Of a stretch of 64,000 nt of DNA, positions 52,275-61,061 are shown one piece after another. The DNA comes from Hungatella_A sp034142505 (lineage in GTDB: Bacteria; Bacillota; Clostridia; Lachnospirales; Lachnospiraceae). Numbering within the stretch: position 1 is the first letter of the stretch; each line of letters starts with the position of its first letter. The notes below the pieces were generated by a model, which had not been told where the DNA came from, made no database searches, and was given only the letters and a program-made list of their open reading frames with translations. Where the stretch lies: positions 18,469 to 82,468 of the forward strand of contig JAWZDV010000016.1 of assembly GCA_034142505.1 (NCBI GenBank), written 5' to 3'. The translations under genes were made by a program, and so were the position numbers.

Positions 52275-55200
52275 CTACTGAACATTTACAGTCTTTTCTA
52301 CGCCCAACATAACTGTCTCGCCATTGATGTTCCACTCTTTTGCATATCCGCCCATCTGACCGAGGAAGATATTGTCCGCAAGCACCTCCGCCTTCATCTC
52401 ATCGGCATGTGCCTTGATGATAGCCGCGATCTTGTCGTTGGTATCCTGGTAAATGTTGATATGGTTGGTGACTTCGAAATCTGCTTCTTTTCTCATTGTC
52501 TGTATTTTGCTGATTAATTCTCTCACGAATCCCTCTTCGATCAGCTCGGGAGTCAGGTTTGTGTCCAGAACCACGGTGACACTGTTGTCGCCCTCGGAAA
52601 CGTAGCCTTCCATCTGAGCGGTGTCAATCAGTAAGTCCTCTTCTGTCAGCACCACTTCCTCCCCGTTAAAGGTAAAGGTCAGCGCGCCTTTTTCTTTTAA
52701 GGTATCCATGGCTTCGTTTCCGTCAATCTCAGCCAGCGCGGTGCGGATATTGCCCAGCTGTCTGCCGTACTTCGGTCCCACCGTCTTTAACTGCGGTTTG
52801 AAACTGTATGACGTGAAGCTTCGTATATCATCGGTAAATGTTACCTTCTTCACATTCAATTCCTCTTCTATGATTTCCACATAGAATTCGGACAGAGTAC
52901 CCGCGGCCTTCACGAACATCTGGCCGATTGGCTGACGGTTCTTGATATTGGCCGTATTTCTGGCCGCGCGTCCCATCACCACAATCTTTAAGACCTCTTC
53001 CATGTCCGTCTCCAGCTGCTTGTCGATATGACTCTCATCGGCGGCCGGGAAATCACACAGATGAACGCTCTCCGGCGCGGTCTTGTCAATGCTGCACACC
53101 AAGTTCCGGTAGATCTCCTCCGTCATAAACGGGATCATCGGAGCCGCCGCCTTGGATACCGTGACAAGGGCCGTATAAAGGGTCATGTACGCATTGATCT
53201 TATCCTGCTCCATCCCCTTGGCCCAGAAACGCTCCCGGCTTCTGCGCACGTACCAGTTGCTCATATCGTCCACGAAGTCCTGAAGGGCTCTTGCCGCCTC
53301 CGGAATCCGGTAATTCTCCAGATGACTGTCCACATCTTTCACCAGCGTGTTCATCTTGGATAACAGCCATTTGTCCATGACGGACAGCTTCTCATAATCC
53401 AGCTCATACTTCGACGCATCAAAATTGTCAATGTTCGCGTACAGCACGAAGAACGCGTAGGTGTTCCAGAGGGTGCCCATGAACTTTCTCTGTCCTTCCT
53501 GCACCGCCTTGCCGTGGAACCGGTTGGGCAGCCACGGAGCGCTGTTGACATAGAAATACCAGCGGATTGCGTCGGCGCCGTACTCAGCCAGCGCGTCAAA
53601 CGGATCGACGGCATTTCCCTTGGATTTGGACATCTTCTGTCCGTTCTCATCCTGGACATGGCCCAGCACGATGACATTTTTATAAGGCGCCTCGTTAAAG
53701 ATCAGCGTGGAGATGGCCAGCAGGGAGTAAAACCATCCTCTTGTCTGGTCCACCGCCTCGGAGATGAAATCTGCCGGGAACTGCTGTTTGAACAATTCCT
53801 GATTCTCAAACGGATAATGATGCTGGGCAAATGGCATAGCGCCGGAGTCAAACCAGCAGTCGATCACTTCCGGCACCCGCTTCATCTGTTTTCCACACTT
53901 CGGACAGGTGATGGTCACCTCGTCGATAAATGGACGGTGAAGCTCCATGTTGTCCGGACAGTTGTCGGACATGGATTTGAGTTCCTCGATGCTTCCGATG
54001 GAATGCTGGCAGCCGCACTCGCACTCCCACACATTCAGCGGAGTTCCCCAGTAACGGTTCCGGCTGATGCCCCAGTCCTGGACATTCTCCAGCCAGTCGC
54101 CAAAACGGCCCTTGCCGATGCTCTCGGGAATCCAGTTGATGGTGTTGTTGTTGCGGATCAAATCCTCTTTGACCGCGGTCATCTTAATAAACCAGGACTC
54201 ACGCGCATAATAGATCAGCGGGGTATCGCATCTCCAGCAGTGCGGATAGCTGTGCTCAAAAGCAGGCGCGGAGAACAGCAGCCCTCTGATATTTAAGTCT
54301 TTCAATACCAGTGGATCAGCTTTCTTGCAGAAAGTGCCTTCCCACGGGGTTTCTTTCGTCATCTCGCCCTTGGCATCCACCAGCTGGACAAACGGAAGGC
54401 CGTATTTTCGTCCCACCTTGGAGTCGTCCTCACCGAAGGCCGGAGCAATGTGAACGACGCCGGTACCGTCTGTCAGGGTTACATAGGTATCGCACACTAC
54501 ATAAAACGCCTTTTTATGCTGTTTCTCGCAGGTCTCCACTGCAAAATCAAACAGTGGCTCATATTCTTTATATTCCAGATCTTTGCCCTTATATGTCTCC
54601 AGAACGGTATAATCGCCTTCCAGAACCTTTTCACAGAGCGCTTCCGCCATATAATAGGTATATTCCCCATTCTGTACCTTGACATAGGACTCGTCCGGGT
54701 TCACGCACAGCGCCACGTTGGACGGCAGTGTCCACGGTGTGGTGGTCCATGCCAGGATATAGGCGTCCTCGCCTTTTACTTTAAAACGGGCGATGGCGGA
54801 TTTCTCCTTCACGTCCTTGTAGCCCTGGGCCACCTCGTGGCTGGACAGCGGGGTCCCGCAGCGCGGGCAGTATGGAACAATCTTAAAGCCTTTGTACAGC
54901 AGGCCCTTGTTCCAGATCTCTTTTAACGCCCACCACTCGGATTCGATGTAATCATTTTCATAGGTCACATAAGGGTGCTCCATGTCCGCCCAGAAACCGA
55001 CGGTAGCGGAAAAATCCTCCCACATGCCTTTGTATTTCCAAACACTCTCCTTACAATGGCCGATAAATGGCTCCAGGCCGTATTCCTCGATCTGCTCCTT
55101 GCCGTCAAGTCCCAGCATCTTCTCCACTTCCAGTTCCACCGGAAGTCCGTGGGTATCCCAGCCGGCCTTTCTCGGAACCTTATACCCCTTCATGGTCCGG

Positions 55201-55412
55201 TATCTCGGAATCATGTCTTTGATGACGCGGGTCAGCACGTGGCCGATATGAGGTTTGCCGTTGGCCGTCGGCGGTCCGTCATAAAACATATAAGTCGGAT
55301 GACCTTCCCGGTCTTCGATGCTTTTTCCGAAGATATCGTGGTCTTCCCAGAACTTTTCCACTTCTTTTTCTCTTTCTACAAATTTTAAATCCGTAGAGAC
55401 TTTGTTGTACAT
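52275..55412 (-). CDS. ileS: Isoleucyl-tRNA synthetase
   Basis: About 1045 aa class I synthetase. HIGH appears as GPPTANGKPHIGHVL and KMSKS as GQKMSKSKGNAVDPF. The editing domain and a CPRCGTPLSSHEVAQGYKD segment match the eukaryote-like (type 2) IleRS, a class associated with lower mupirocin sensitivity; that is family knowledge, not shown here. The ATG at 55412 lies 11 bases after GGAGG; two upstream ATGs fall within or before that site. It is preceded by a T-box leader with isoleucine codon ATC. Confidence 0.96.
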   Translation of the reverse strand: MYNKVSTDLKFVEREKEVEKFWEDHDIFGKSIEDREGHPTYMFYDGPPTANGKPHIGHVLTRVIKDMIPRYRTMKGYKVPRKAGWDTHGLPVELEVEKMLGLDGKEQIEEYGLEPFIGHCKESVWKYKGMWEDFSATVGFWADMEHPYVTYENDYIESEWWALKEIWNKGLLYKGFKIVPYCPRCGTPLSSHEVAQGYKDVKEKSAIARFKVKGEDAYILAWTTTPWTLPSNVALCVNPDESYVKVQNGEYTYYMAEALCEKVLEGDYTVLETYKGKDLEYKEYEPLFDFAVETCEKQHKKAFYVVCDTYVTLTDGTGVVHIAPAFGEDDSKVGRKYGLPFVQLVDAKGEMTKETPWEGTFCKKADPLVLKDLNIRGLLFSAPAFEHSYPHCWRCDTPLIYYARESWFIKMTAVKEDLIRNNNTINWIPESIGKGRFGDWLENVQDWGISRNRYWGTPLNVWECECGCQHSIGSIEELKSMSDNCPDNMELHRPFIDEVTITCPKCGKQMKRVPEVIDCWFDSGAMPFAQHHYPFENQELFKQQFPADFISEAVDQTRGWFYSLLAISTLIFNEAPYKNVIVLGHVQDENGQKMSKSKGNAVDPFDALAEYGADAIRWYFYVNSAPWLPNRFHGKAVQEGQRKFMGTLWNTYAFFVLYANIDNFDASKYELDYEKLSVMDKWLLSKMNTLVKDVDSHLENYRIPEAARALQDFVDDMSNWYVRRSRERFWAKGMEQDKINAYMTLYTALVTVSKAAAPMIPFMTEEIYRNLVCSIDKTAPESVHLCDFPAADESHIDKQLETDMEEVLKIVVMGRAARNTANIKNRQPIGQMFVKAAGTLSEFYVEIIEEELNVKKVTFTDDIRSFTSYSFKPQLKTVGPKYGRQLGNIRTALAEIDGNEAMDTLKEKGALTFTFNGEEVVLTEEDLLIDTAQMEGYVSEGDNSVTVVLDTNLTPELIEEGFVRELISKIQTMRKEADFEVTNHINIYQDTNDKIAAIIKAHADEMKAEVLADNIFLGQMGGYAKEWNINGETVMLGVEKTVNVQ

Positions 55413-55495
55413 CTTTTTCGTAACCTCCATTCTGCATGTTTCAATCACAGTTTCGTATGCTTTGGCGTACCAGCTTTTGTCTTTGCCTTATAAGA

Positions 55496-55740
55496 AAAAA
55501 AGCCCGCCCTGTAATCAGGACGAAGCTGCCTCGTAACCACCTATTACTGCATACCATCATATGAGTTCCCGGTAACGGGGGAAAACCGTCGGCCCTTACT
55601 TGTCTTTTTTCAAAAAAATGTTCGGCGCCAAGACTCCGGAGTGATCTTCGATTCCGCCCTACTCGCACCAGGCTCCCACCGCCCCCGGCTCGCTTATGCT
55701 TTTGGCACAGACCTACTGTCTCCATCCCAGTCCTATCTTT
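55496..55740 (-). promoter_or_regulatory. T-box riboswitch of ileS, specifier ATC
   Basis: The ~245-nt leader contains a specifier-loop-like segment GAAG-ATC-ACTCC (ATC at 55643-55645, isoleucine), a T-box-like motif AGGTGGTTACGAGGC (55528-55542; the classical form is GGTGGNACCGCG), and directly after it a terminator GTCCTG-ATTA-CAGGGC with a seven-U run (to 55496). Uncharged tRNA-Ile would favour the antiterminator and switch on ileS. Confidence 0.85.
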
Positions 55741-55753
55741 ATATGACTATTTG

Positions 55754-55782
55754 AGTATAGTAATTCCTGGAAGAAAAGTCAA
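55754..55782 (-). promoter_or_regulatory. ileS promoter
   Basis: Minus strand TTGACT (55777-55782), 17-nt spacer, TATACT (55754-55759); transcription would begin just before the T-box stem I. Confidence 0.75.
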
Positions 55783-55824
55783 GGGTTATTGCCCACTATC
55801 TTTGTTATTTTTTTATCAAAGTGT

Positions 55825-55852
55825 TTGTATTTTGGGAAAACTATGGTATACT
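55825..55852 (+). promoter_or_regulatory. pncB promoter
   Basis: TTGTAT (55825-55830), 16-nt spacer, TATACT (55847-55852), ~92 bp before the pncB start. Confidence 0.5.
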
Positions 55853-55885
55853 TTCTGGTAATTCGAAACACCACTTCGAAAAATT

Positions 55886-55935
55886 GAGTACCCCCGCTGG
55901 CTCAGCCGGACGAGAGCACTCCTAAGAAAAAGGAG
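55886..55935 (+). promoter_or_regulatory. pncB leader with tRNA-half-like hairpins covering the ribosome binding site
   Basis: GCTC (55900-55903) and GAGC (55914-55917) form a tRNA D-arm-like hairpin whose loop AGCCGGACGA resembles a D-loop. One base later CTCCT (55919-55923) pairs with AGGAG (55931-55935) over a 7-nt loop, like an anticodon arm. The AGGAG strand is the pncB Shine-Dalgarno sequence, so folding would hide it. No T-arm or acceptor partner follows, so it is not a tRNA gene. Confidence 0.45.
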
Positions 55936-55943
55936 AAAATGGA

Positions 55944-57401
55944 ATGGCTCAGAGAAACTTAACGCTACTGACGGATTTGTATGAATTGACCATGATGCAG
56001 GGATATTTTAAGGAGAAGGACGCCAATGAGACGGTGATCTTCGATGCGTTTTACCGCAGCAACCCGGGTAATAACGGATATTCCATCTGCGCGGGTTTGG
56101 AGCAGGTGATTGAGTATGTGAAGAACCTGCATTTTGACCAGGAGGATGTGGATTATCTGCGGACGACCGGGCTGTTTGGGGAAGACTTCCTGGACTACCT
56201 GCTCCATTTTACATTTACAGGCGATATCTATGCCATTCCGGAGGGCACCGTGGTGTTCCCGAGAGAACCGCTGGTGAAGGTCATTGCGCCCATTATGGAA
56301 GCGCAGCTGGTGGAGACGGCCATTTTAAATATCATCAACCACCAGAGTCTGATTGCCACCAAGACGGCCAGAGTCATCTATGCCGCCCAGGGGGATGGTG
56401 TGATGGAATTCGGCCTTCGCCGGGCCCAGGGACCGGACGCCGGGATTTACGGCGCCAGAGCCGCCATGATCGCCGGATGTATCGGCACCTCCAATGTGCT
56501 GGCGGGACAGATGTTCGACGTGCCGGTAAAGGGGACTCATGCCCACAGCTGGATCATGAGTTTTCCGGATGAGCTGACTGCTTTCCGCACCTATGCCAAG
56601 CTTTACCCTTCCGCCTGTATTTTACTGGTGGATACCTATGATACCCTGAAATCCGGCGTTCCCAATGCCATCAGAGTGTTTAAGGAAATGAGGGAGGCCG
56701 GTATTCCGCTGACCTTCTACGGCATTCGTTTGGACAGCGGCGACCTGGCTTATTTATCGAAAAAAGCGAAAAAAATGCTGGATGCGGCAGGATTCTCCGA
56801 CGCGGTGATCTCCGCTTCCAACGATCTGGATGAAAATCTGATCAGCAGCTTAAAGCTCCAGGGCGCTGCCATCAATTCCTGGGGTGTGGGCACCAACCTA
56901 ATCACCTCCAAGGACTGCCCGTCCTTCGGCGGCGTCTACAAACTGGCGGCTGTGAAGGACAAAAAGACCGGGGAGTTCATACCGAAGATCAAGGTATCGG
57001 AGAATGCGGAAAAGATCACCAACCCGGGCAACAAGACGATCCAACGGATCTATAATAAAGAAACCGGCAAGATTATCGCCGATTTGATCTGTCTGGTGGA
57101 CGAACACTATGACTCCAAAGACCCGTTACTGCTGTTTGATCCGGTGGAAACCTGGAAAAAGACCCATCTGGCGCCCGACAGCTACACCCTGCGGGAGCTG
57201 ATGATTCCGGTATTCAAGGATGGCGTCTGCATTTATGAGTCTCCCAAGGTGATGGAGCTCCAGGCTTACTGCAAGGGCGAGCTGGCCACGCTCTGGGAGG
57301 AGTCCCTGCGTCTGGAATACCCACACCGGACCCACGTGGATCTGTCCATGCCCCTCTGGAAAATGAGGAACCAACTGCTTGACAGCTACCATTTCCAGTA
57401 A
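55944..57401 (+). CDS. pncB: Nicotinate phosphoribosyltransferase
   Basis: 485 aa. LLTDLYELTMMQGYF is the typical N-terminus; FGLRRAQGPDAGIYGARAAMIAGCIGTSNVLAG and GIRLDSGDLAYLSKKAKKML are the family's catalytic and phosphoribosyl-binding regions, the first containing the phosphorylatable-His area in the ATP-coupled family. It makes nicotinate mononucleotide in NAD salvage. The ATG at 55944 follows AAGGAG; another ATG at 55939 opens only a seven-codon frame. It is transcribed alone, divergent from ileS. Confidence 0.95.
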   Translation: MAQRNLTLLTDLYELTMMQGYFKEKDANETVIFDAFYRSNPGNNGYSICAGLEQVIEYVKNLHFDQEDVDYLRTTGLFGEDFLDYLLHFTFTGDIYAIPEGTVVFPREPLVKVIAPIMEAQLVETAILNIINHQSLIATKTARVIYAAQGDGVMEFGLRRAQGPDAGIYGARAAMIAGCIGTSNVLAGQMFDVPVKGTHAHSWIMSFPDELTAFRTYAKLYPSACILLVDTYDTLKSGVPNAIRVFKEMREAGIPLTFYGIRLDSGDLAYLSKKAKKMLDAAGFSDAVISASNDLDENLISSLKLQGAAINSWGVGTNLITSKDCPSFGGVYKLAAVKDKKTGEFIPKIKVSENAEKITNPGNKTIQRIYNKETGKIIADLICLVDEHYDSKDPLLLFDPVETWKKTHLAPDSYTLRELMIPVFKDGVCIYESPKVMELQAYCKGELATLWEESLRLEYPHRTHVDLSMPLWKMRNQLLDSYHFQ

Positions 57402-57539
57402 TTATTTCAAGGAGAATATCATTCACAATCTATTCACATATCTTTTACATGGTGGAAATATTTTCTTAACAAATGGCCTGTATACTAAGAGTATCAAATG
57501 AAGAGGCTAACAACTTTACATTTAGATAAATTTTTTTCA

Positions 57540-57780
57540 TAATCGCCGGCGGCTCGAAAGGGTCAGCCGGCTCCTCCCTTTTATAGGGGTAATATATCGC
57601 CCCACCAGACAACGTTAAAGGCCTGCGGACATCCGTCCACAGGCCTTTATCTGGAGTTGCAATTCCCCCACAGAAGTCAACTCCTTTGCCACGATACACA
57701 ACCGTCACATCATACATGTAATATCTTGGCAGAATCCCATGCCAAAAACTTTGCAAGGCACCCCTTTGTGCTTCTCACAT
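57540..57780 (-). ncRNA. Candidate structured RNA, family not identified
   Basis: Downstream of a consensus promoter (57785-57813) the minus strand folds into successive hairpins: TTGGCA/TGCCAA (around 57727-57746), GGAGTTG/CAACTCC (57654-57684), AAAGGCCTG with GGAC paired to GTCC and CAGGCCTTT (57617-57648), GGGG/CCCC (57586-57603), and GCCGGC/GCCGGC (57545-57571). The last lies between GGGAGGAG and an ATG (57540), which opens only a 24-codon frame. The stem density is far above that of ordinary spacer DNA. A raiA-type or other clostridial RNA is possible; I cannot assign it. Confidence 0.4.
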
Positions 57781-57784
57781 GGTA

Positions 57785-57813
57785 AATATACCACTTCCTG
57801 CCATATATGTCAA
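57785..57813 (-). promoter_or_regulatory. Consensus promoter of the candidate structured RNA
   Basis: Minus strand TTGACA (57808-57813), 17-nt spacer, TATATT (57785-57790). No convincing protein gene lies downstream within 300 bp. Confidence 0.65.
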
Positions 57814-58161
57814 CGGCCACTGCGTGAAAATGCACAAGATCGGCGGGAATTGAAGGGCAATTTTCGATTTGGATGTCAAAAATATTTGTCAAAATATTAT
57901 TTAATTTTGTTCTTGCGTAGAAATACTAATTACGTTATTATATTTTTATCTACGTGACAGTTCATCTGTCAGACGTATCATGAGTATCATATCAGGCATT
58001 ATTCACATACCAGCTGATTCGCTGGTGATTTCACAGAAAACGGGAATGGTGAACGGATAAGGAAACCTTGCATTTTCATGATACGGCAGGTATAATGGAA
58101 ACAGAAACAGGTTCCTTTTTCGCCCTGCCGTCATCTCCTCCTATCCTCATCTTCCGATTAG
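57814..58161. other. Intergenic region, small hairpins only
   Basis: No frame with a ribosome binding site. Short hairpins GACAG/CTGTC (near 57957-57971) and ACCAGC/GCTGGT (near 58009-58026) are present, in AT-rich surroundings. It may include the lost 5' part of the Rpn-type fragment, but nothing recognisable remains. Confidence 0.4.
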
Positions 58162-58653
58162 GGAAAGGGACTGAATAATTATAAAATCCATGTTTTAGAA
58201 CTGCGGAATTTTAAAAACATTGATTGCTTTCAGACGGATCTGCGGGAAGTATTCGGATTTATCCAACGATCCGGGGATGCGGACGCGGAGCAGAAATTTA
58301 CATTTGATAATGAAGAACAATTCAGGGCTTTGGATGAAGAGGCATATGATGTAATCGCATCATTGACAGGCTCCCGGGAATTGGAGCAGTTAAAAGACAA
58401 CTATCGGGATGAAGGAGGGACAATTAATATGTGTGAGGCAATTCGAGGAATGATAAAACAGGGAGTAGAAGAAGGAATCATGCAGGGAATTGAACAGGGC
58501 ATCGAGCAGGGTGTCAGCCAGTTTGCTTCTCTGACAGAAATACTTTTAAGAGATTCCAGAACCGATGATCTATTAAAAGCGGCCAATGATAAACAGTTCC
58601 GGGAACAGTTATTTCGGGAATATGGGATTCATAAGTTGGATAAAACGCAATAA
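58162..58653 (+). pseudogene. C-terminal fragment of an Rpn-type PD-(D/E)XK transposase-like nuclease
   Basis: An open frame from 58162, with no plausible start codon near its beginning, reads NNYKIHVLELRNFKNI ... LREVFGFIQRSGDADAEQKF ... EEAYDVIASLTGSRELEQL ... INMCEAIRGMIKQGVEEGIMQGIEQGIEQGVSQ. This matches the C-terminal half and Glu/Gly/Gln-rich tail of recombination-promoting nuclease/putative transposase proteins frequent in Lachnospiraceae. The nuclease core that should precede it is missing, so the gene is truncated. A TTG at 58330 could open a 107-aa remnant, but expression is unlikely. Confidence 0.75.
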
Positions 58654-58766
58654 AGAACGAGATTCCATTCATATTTTTTCCCAATCTGCACATACTTTTC
58701 CTATCTAAGACAAACGATCTGCATGACCTGTCCCAGGATTTGCAGATGACTTAAAGGAGGATGTAT

Positions 58767-60176
58767 ATGGAATTTTCCAGCAGACTGGCGGACAATATGA
58801 AGTATTTCCACCAGAAATTGAATGTTGAAAATAACTTTGATGTGGTGTACCGGGTGGTGAAAATCGGTGGCCGGGAAACCTGCATTTACTTTATAGATGG
58901 GTTTACCAAGGACGATGTACTGCTCAAAATCCTCCAGGTATGGGAGGGTATCAAGCCCGAGGCTATGCCGGAAACAGCCCATGAATTCTCCAAGCTGTAC
59001 CTGCCTTACGGCGAGGTGGGACTGGTCAAGAATGAAGACGATATGATCATCCAGCTGTTGTCGGGTGTCTCCTGTTTCTTCATCGACGGATATGACACCT
59101 GTCTTACCATGGATTGCCGGACCTATCCGGCCAGAGGGGTCAGTGAGCCGGAAAAGGACAAGGTGCTGCGCGGCTCCAGGGATGGTTTTGTGGAGACTCT
59201 GATTTTCAACACCGCTCTGATCCGCCGCCGAATCCGGGACCCGAAGCTGACTATGGAGATCATGAATGCCGGGGAGAGCTCCCACACGGATATCGCCATC
59301 TGTTACATGAAAAACCGGGTGGATGAAAAAATGCTGGACCAGATTAAAAACCGGATTCAGAACCTCCATGTGGACGCCCTGACCATGAATCAGGAGAGTC
59401 TGGCGGAATGTCTATATCCGGGTAAATGGTACAATCCGTTTCCCAAATTCAAATTCTCCGAACGCCCGGATACCGCCGCCGCTTCTATTTTAGAGGGGAA
59501 TGTTATCATCCTGGTGGACAACTCACCAGCGGCCATGATACTGCCCTCTTCCGTGTTTGACATTATTGAGGAGGCGGATGACTACTATTTTCCGCCCATC
59601 ACAGGAACGTATCTGCGGCTGTCCAGAATGGTGATTTCCGTTCTGACACTGCTGTTAACTCCCACCTGGCTCCTGTTTATGCAGAATCCGGAGATCATTC
59701 CGTCCTGGCTGGAATTCATCCAGCTGTCGGACCCGTCCCATGTGCCGCTGATCTTTCAGCTGCTGATCCTGGAATTTGCCATTGACGGTCTGCGGCTGGC
59801 TGCCATCACCACCCCAAGTATGCTGACCACGCCGCTGAGTGTCATCGCCGGTATCGTGCTGGGAGAATACTCCGTAAAATCCGGCTGGTTTAACAGCGAA
59901 ACCATGCTCTACATGGCCTTCGTCACCGTCGCCAACTACTCCCAGGCCAGTTTTGAACTGGGGTACGCACTGAAATTTATGCGAATGCTGATTCTGATCA
60001 CAACAGCGGTATTTAACTATTGGGGTTATGCCTTCGGCATCATTTTCTCCATCTGCGCCATTGTGTTTAACAAGACCATCGCAGGGAAAAGCTATATTTA
60101 CCCGCTGCTGCCTTTCAGCTGGAGCGAGTTAAAAAAACGGGTTCTGCGAGGACGATTGCCACATACGGAAAAATAA
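58767..60176 (+). CDS. spoVAF: Spore germination protein SpoVAF (GerA family)
   Basis: About 469 aa. The N-terminal soluble GerA domain (NNFDVVYRVVKIGGRETCIYFIDGFTKDDVLLKILQ) matches SpoVAF more closely than GerAA/GerKA nutrient receptors, and the C-terminal half has about five membrane spans (MVISVLTLLLTPTWLLFM onward) with the GerA hallmark DGLRLAAITTPSMLTTPLSVIAGIVLGEYSVKSGWF. The start at 58767 has GGAGG six bases upstream; the ATG at 58761 abuts it. No other spoVA gene flanks it, so it is a stand-alone copy. It acts in the spore inner membrane. Confidence 0.9.
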   Translation: MEFSSRLADNMKYFHQKLNVENNFDVVYRVVKIGGRETCIYFIDGFTKDDVLLKILQVWEGIKPEAMPETAHEFSKLYLPYGEVGLVKNEDDMIIQLLSGVSCFFIDGYDTCLTMDCRTYPARGVSEPEKDKVLRGSRDGFVETLIFNTALIRRRIRDPKLTMEIMNAGESSHTDIAICYMKNRVDEKMLDQIKNRIQNLHVDALTMNQESLAECLYPGKWYNPFPKFKFSERPDTAAASILEGNVIILVDNSPAAMILPSSVFDIIEEADDYYFPPITGTYLRLSRMVISVLTLLLTPTWLLFMQNPEIIPSWLEFIQLSDPSHVPLIFQLLILEFAIDGLRLAAITTPSMLTTPLSVIAGIVLGEYSVKSGWFNSETMLYMAFVTVANYSQASFELGYALKFMRMLILITTAVFNYWGYAFGIIFSICAIVFNKTIAGKSYIYPLLPFSWSELKKRVLRGRLPHTEK

Positions 60177-60187
60177 TTCCCGCCACA

Positions 60188-60225
60188 AAAACAGGTGCCT
60201 GCATGAATGAGCAGACACCTGTTTT
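60188..60225. terminator. Bidirectional terminator between spoVAF and the BI-1 gene
   Basis: 15-bp stem with one mismatch (60188-60202 with 60211-60225), with an A-run on one arm and a T-run on the other, so it works in both directions for the convergent genes. Confidence 0.9.
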
Positions 60226-60237
60226 CTAATACTCCGA

Positions 60238-60954
60238 TTATTTTCTTCTTCCAAGCACACGCAACAGATACAGGAACAGATTGATAAAATCCAGATACAG
60301 CTGAAGCGCTGAGAAAATGGACGCTTTCTTTGCCATCTCCGGGTTTTGGCTGTATGCGGCATGGTATGCTTTGATCTTCTGTGTGTCGTAAGCTGTAAAC
60401 AGCAGGAAGATGAAGATACCAGCCGTACATGCGATCATCTCAAACTGAGCTAAGTTGATGAACATGCCAAACAGCCAGAAAGCCACCAGGAAGAGCAGGC
60501 CGCCTACCAGGAAGTTGCGGACTTTGCTTAAATCTGCTTTCGTCACATATCCAACCAGAGCCATCACACCGAAGAATAAACTGGTTGCCGCAAATACAAT
60601 CACCATATCCAGCACATTGTACATCAGGAAATAGGCGGAAAATACGATGCCGTTTAACACGGCGTACAGGAAGAACAGGCCGCGGGCCGCTCCCACTGAC
60701 ATCTTGTTGATTCTGGCGGAAAGGAACAATACCACTGCCACCTCGGCAATTGCCAGAACAAATACTGCATAGGGAATCATAAATACATAGATAATCGCTC
60801 CCGTAATATATCCGATCATGGATACCATAAATGTCACTAACAGACCCAGGAACATCCATCCAAACGTCTTCGCGGTATAACGCCCTACCGGTTCTGCCTC
60901 GTAAGCAACTCCCTGTGTTTCATACATTTGATTCATTACATTATAATCATCCAT
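60238..60954 (-). CDS. Bax inhibitor-1 (BI-1/YccA/TMBIM) family membrane protein
   Basis: 238 aa with seven membrane spans. The family's conserved regions are visible: TFGWMFLGLLVTFMVSM at the start, LNGIVFSAYFL mid-protein, and the last span plus the tail FTAYDTQKIKAYHAAYSQNPEMAKKASIFSALQLYLDFINLFLYLLRVLGRRK, which contains the YDTQ-(x)n-LYLD-NLF motif. BsYetJ-type members are pH-sensitive Ca2+ leak channels; the role in this organism is unknown. GGAGG precedes the ATG. Confidence 0.93.
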   Translation of the reverse strand: MDDYNVMNQMYETQGVAYEAEPVGRYTAKTFGWMFLGLLVTFMVSMIGYITGAIIYVFMIPYAVFVLAIAEVAVVLFLSARINKMSVGAARGLFFLYAVLNGIVFSAYFLMYNVLDMVIVFAATSLFFGVMALVGYVTKADLSKVRNFLVGGLLFLVAFWLFGMFINLAQFEMIACTAGIFIFLLFTAYDTQKIKAYHAAYSQNPEMAKKASIFSALQLYLDFINLFLYLLRVLGRRK

Positions 60955-61061
60955 ACCTGTACCTCCTTTTTCTTTCCATTTATAAAATAGTCATATGTTC
61001 TATCTATCATGATAGCCATTAGGCCTTATGATACTGTGTTTCCTCAGGGTCCGTCCCTGCC

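Noticed and set aside
55886..55935. A functional tRNA gene upstream of pncB
   Set aside because: No T-arm, no 3' acceptor strand and no U33; the pncB coding sequence begins where these should be.
57466..57756. 96-aa frame on the minus strand over the candidate structured RNA
   Set aside because: It needs a TTG start without a ribosome binding site, and the sequence is explained better by multiple stable hairpins; I cannot exclude a short peptide at its 3' end.
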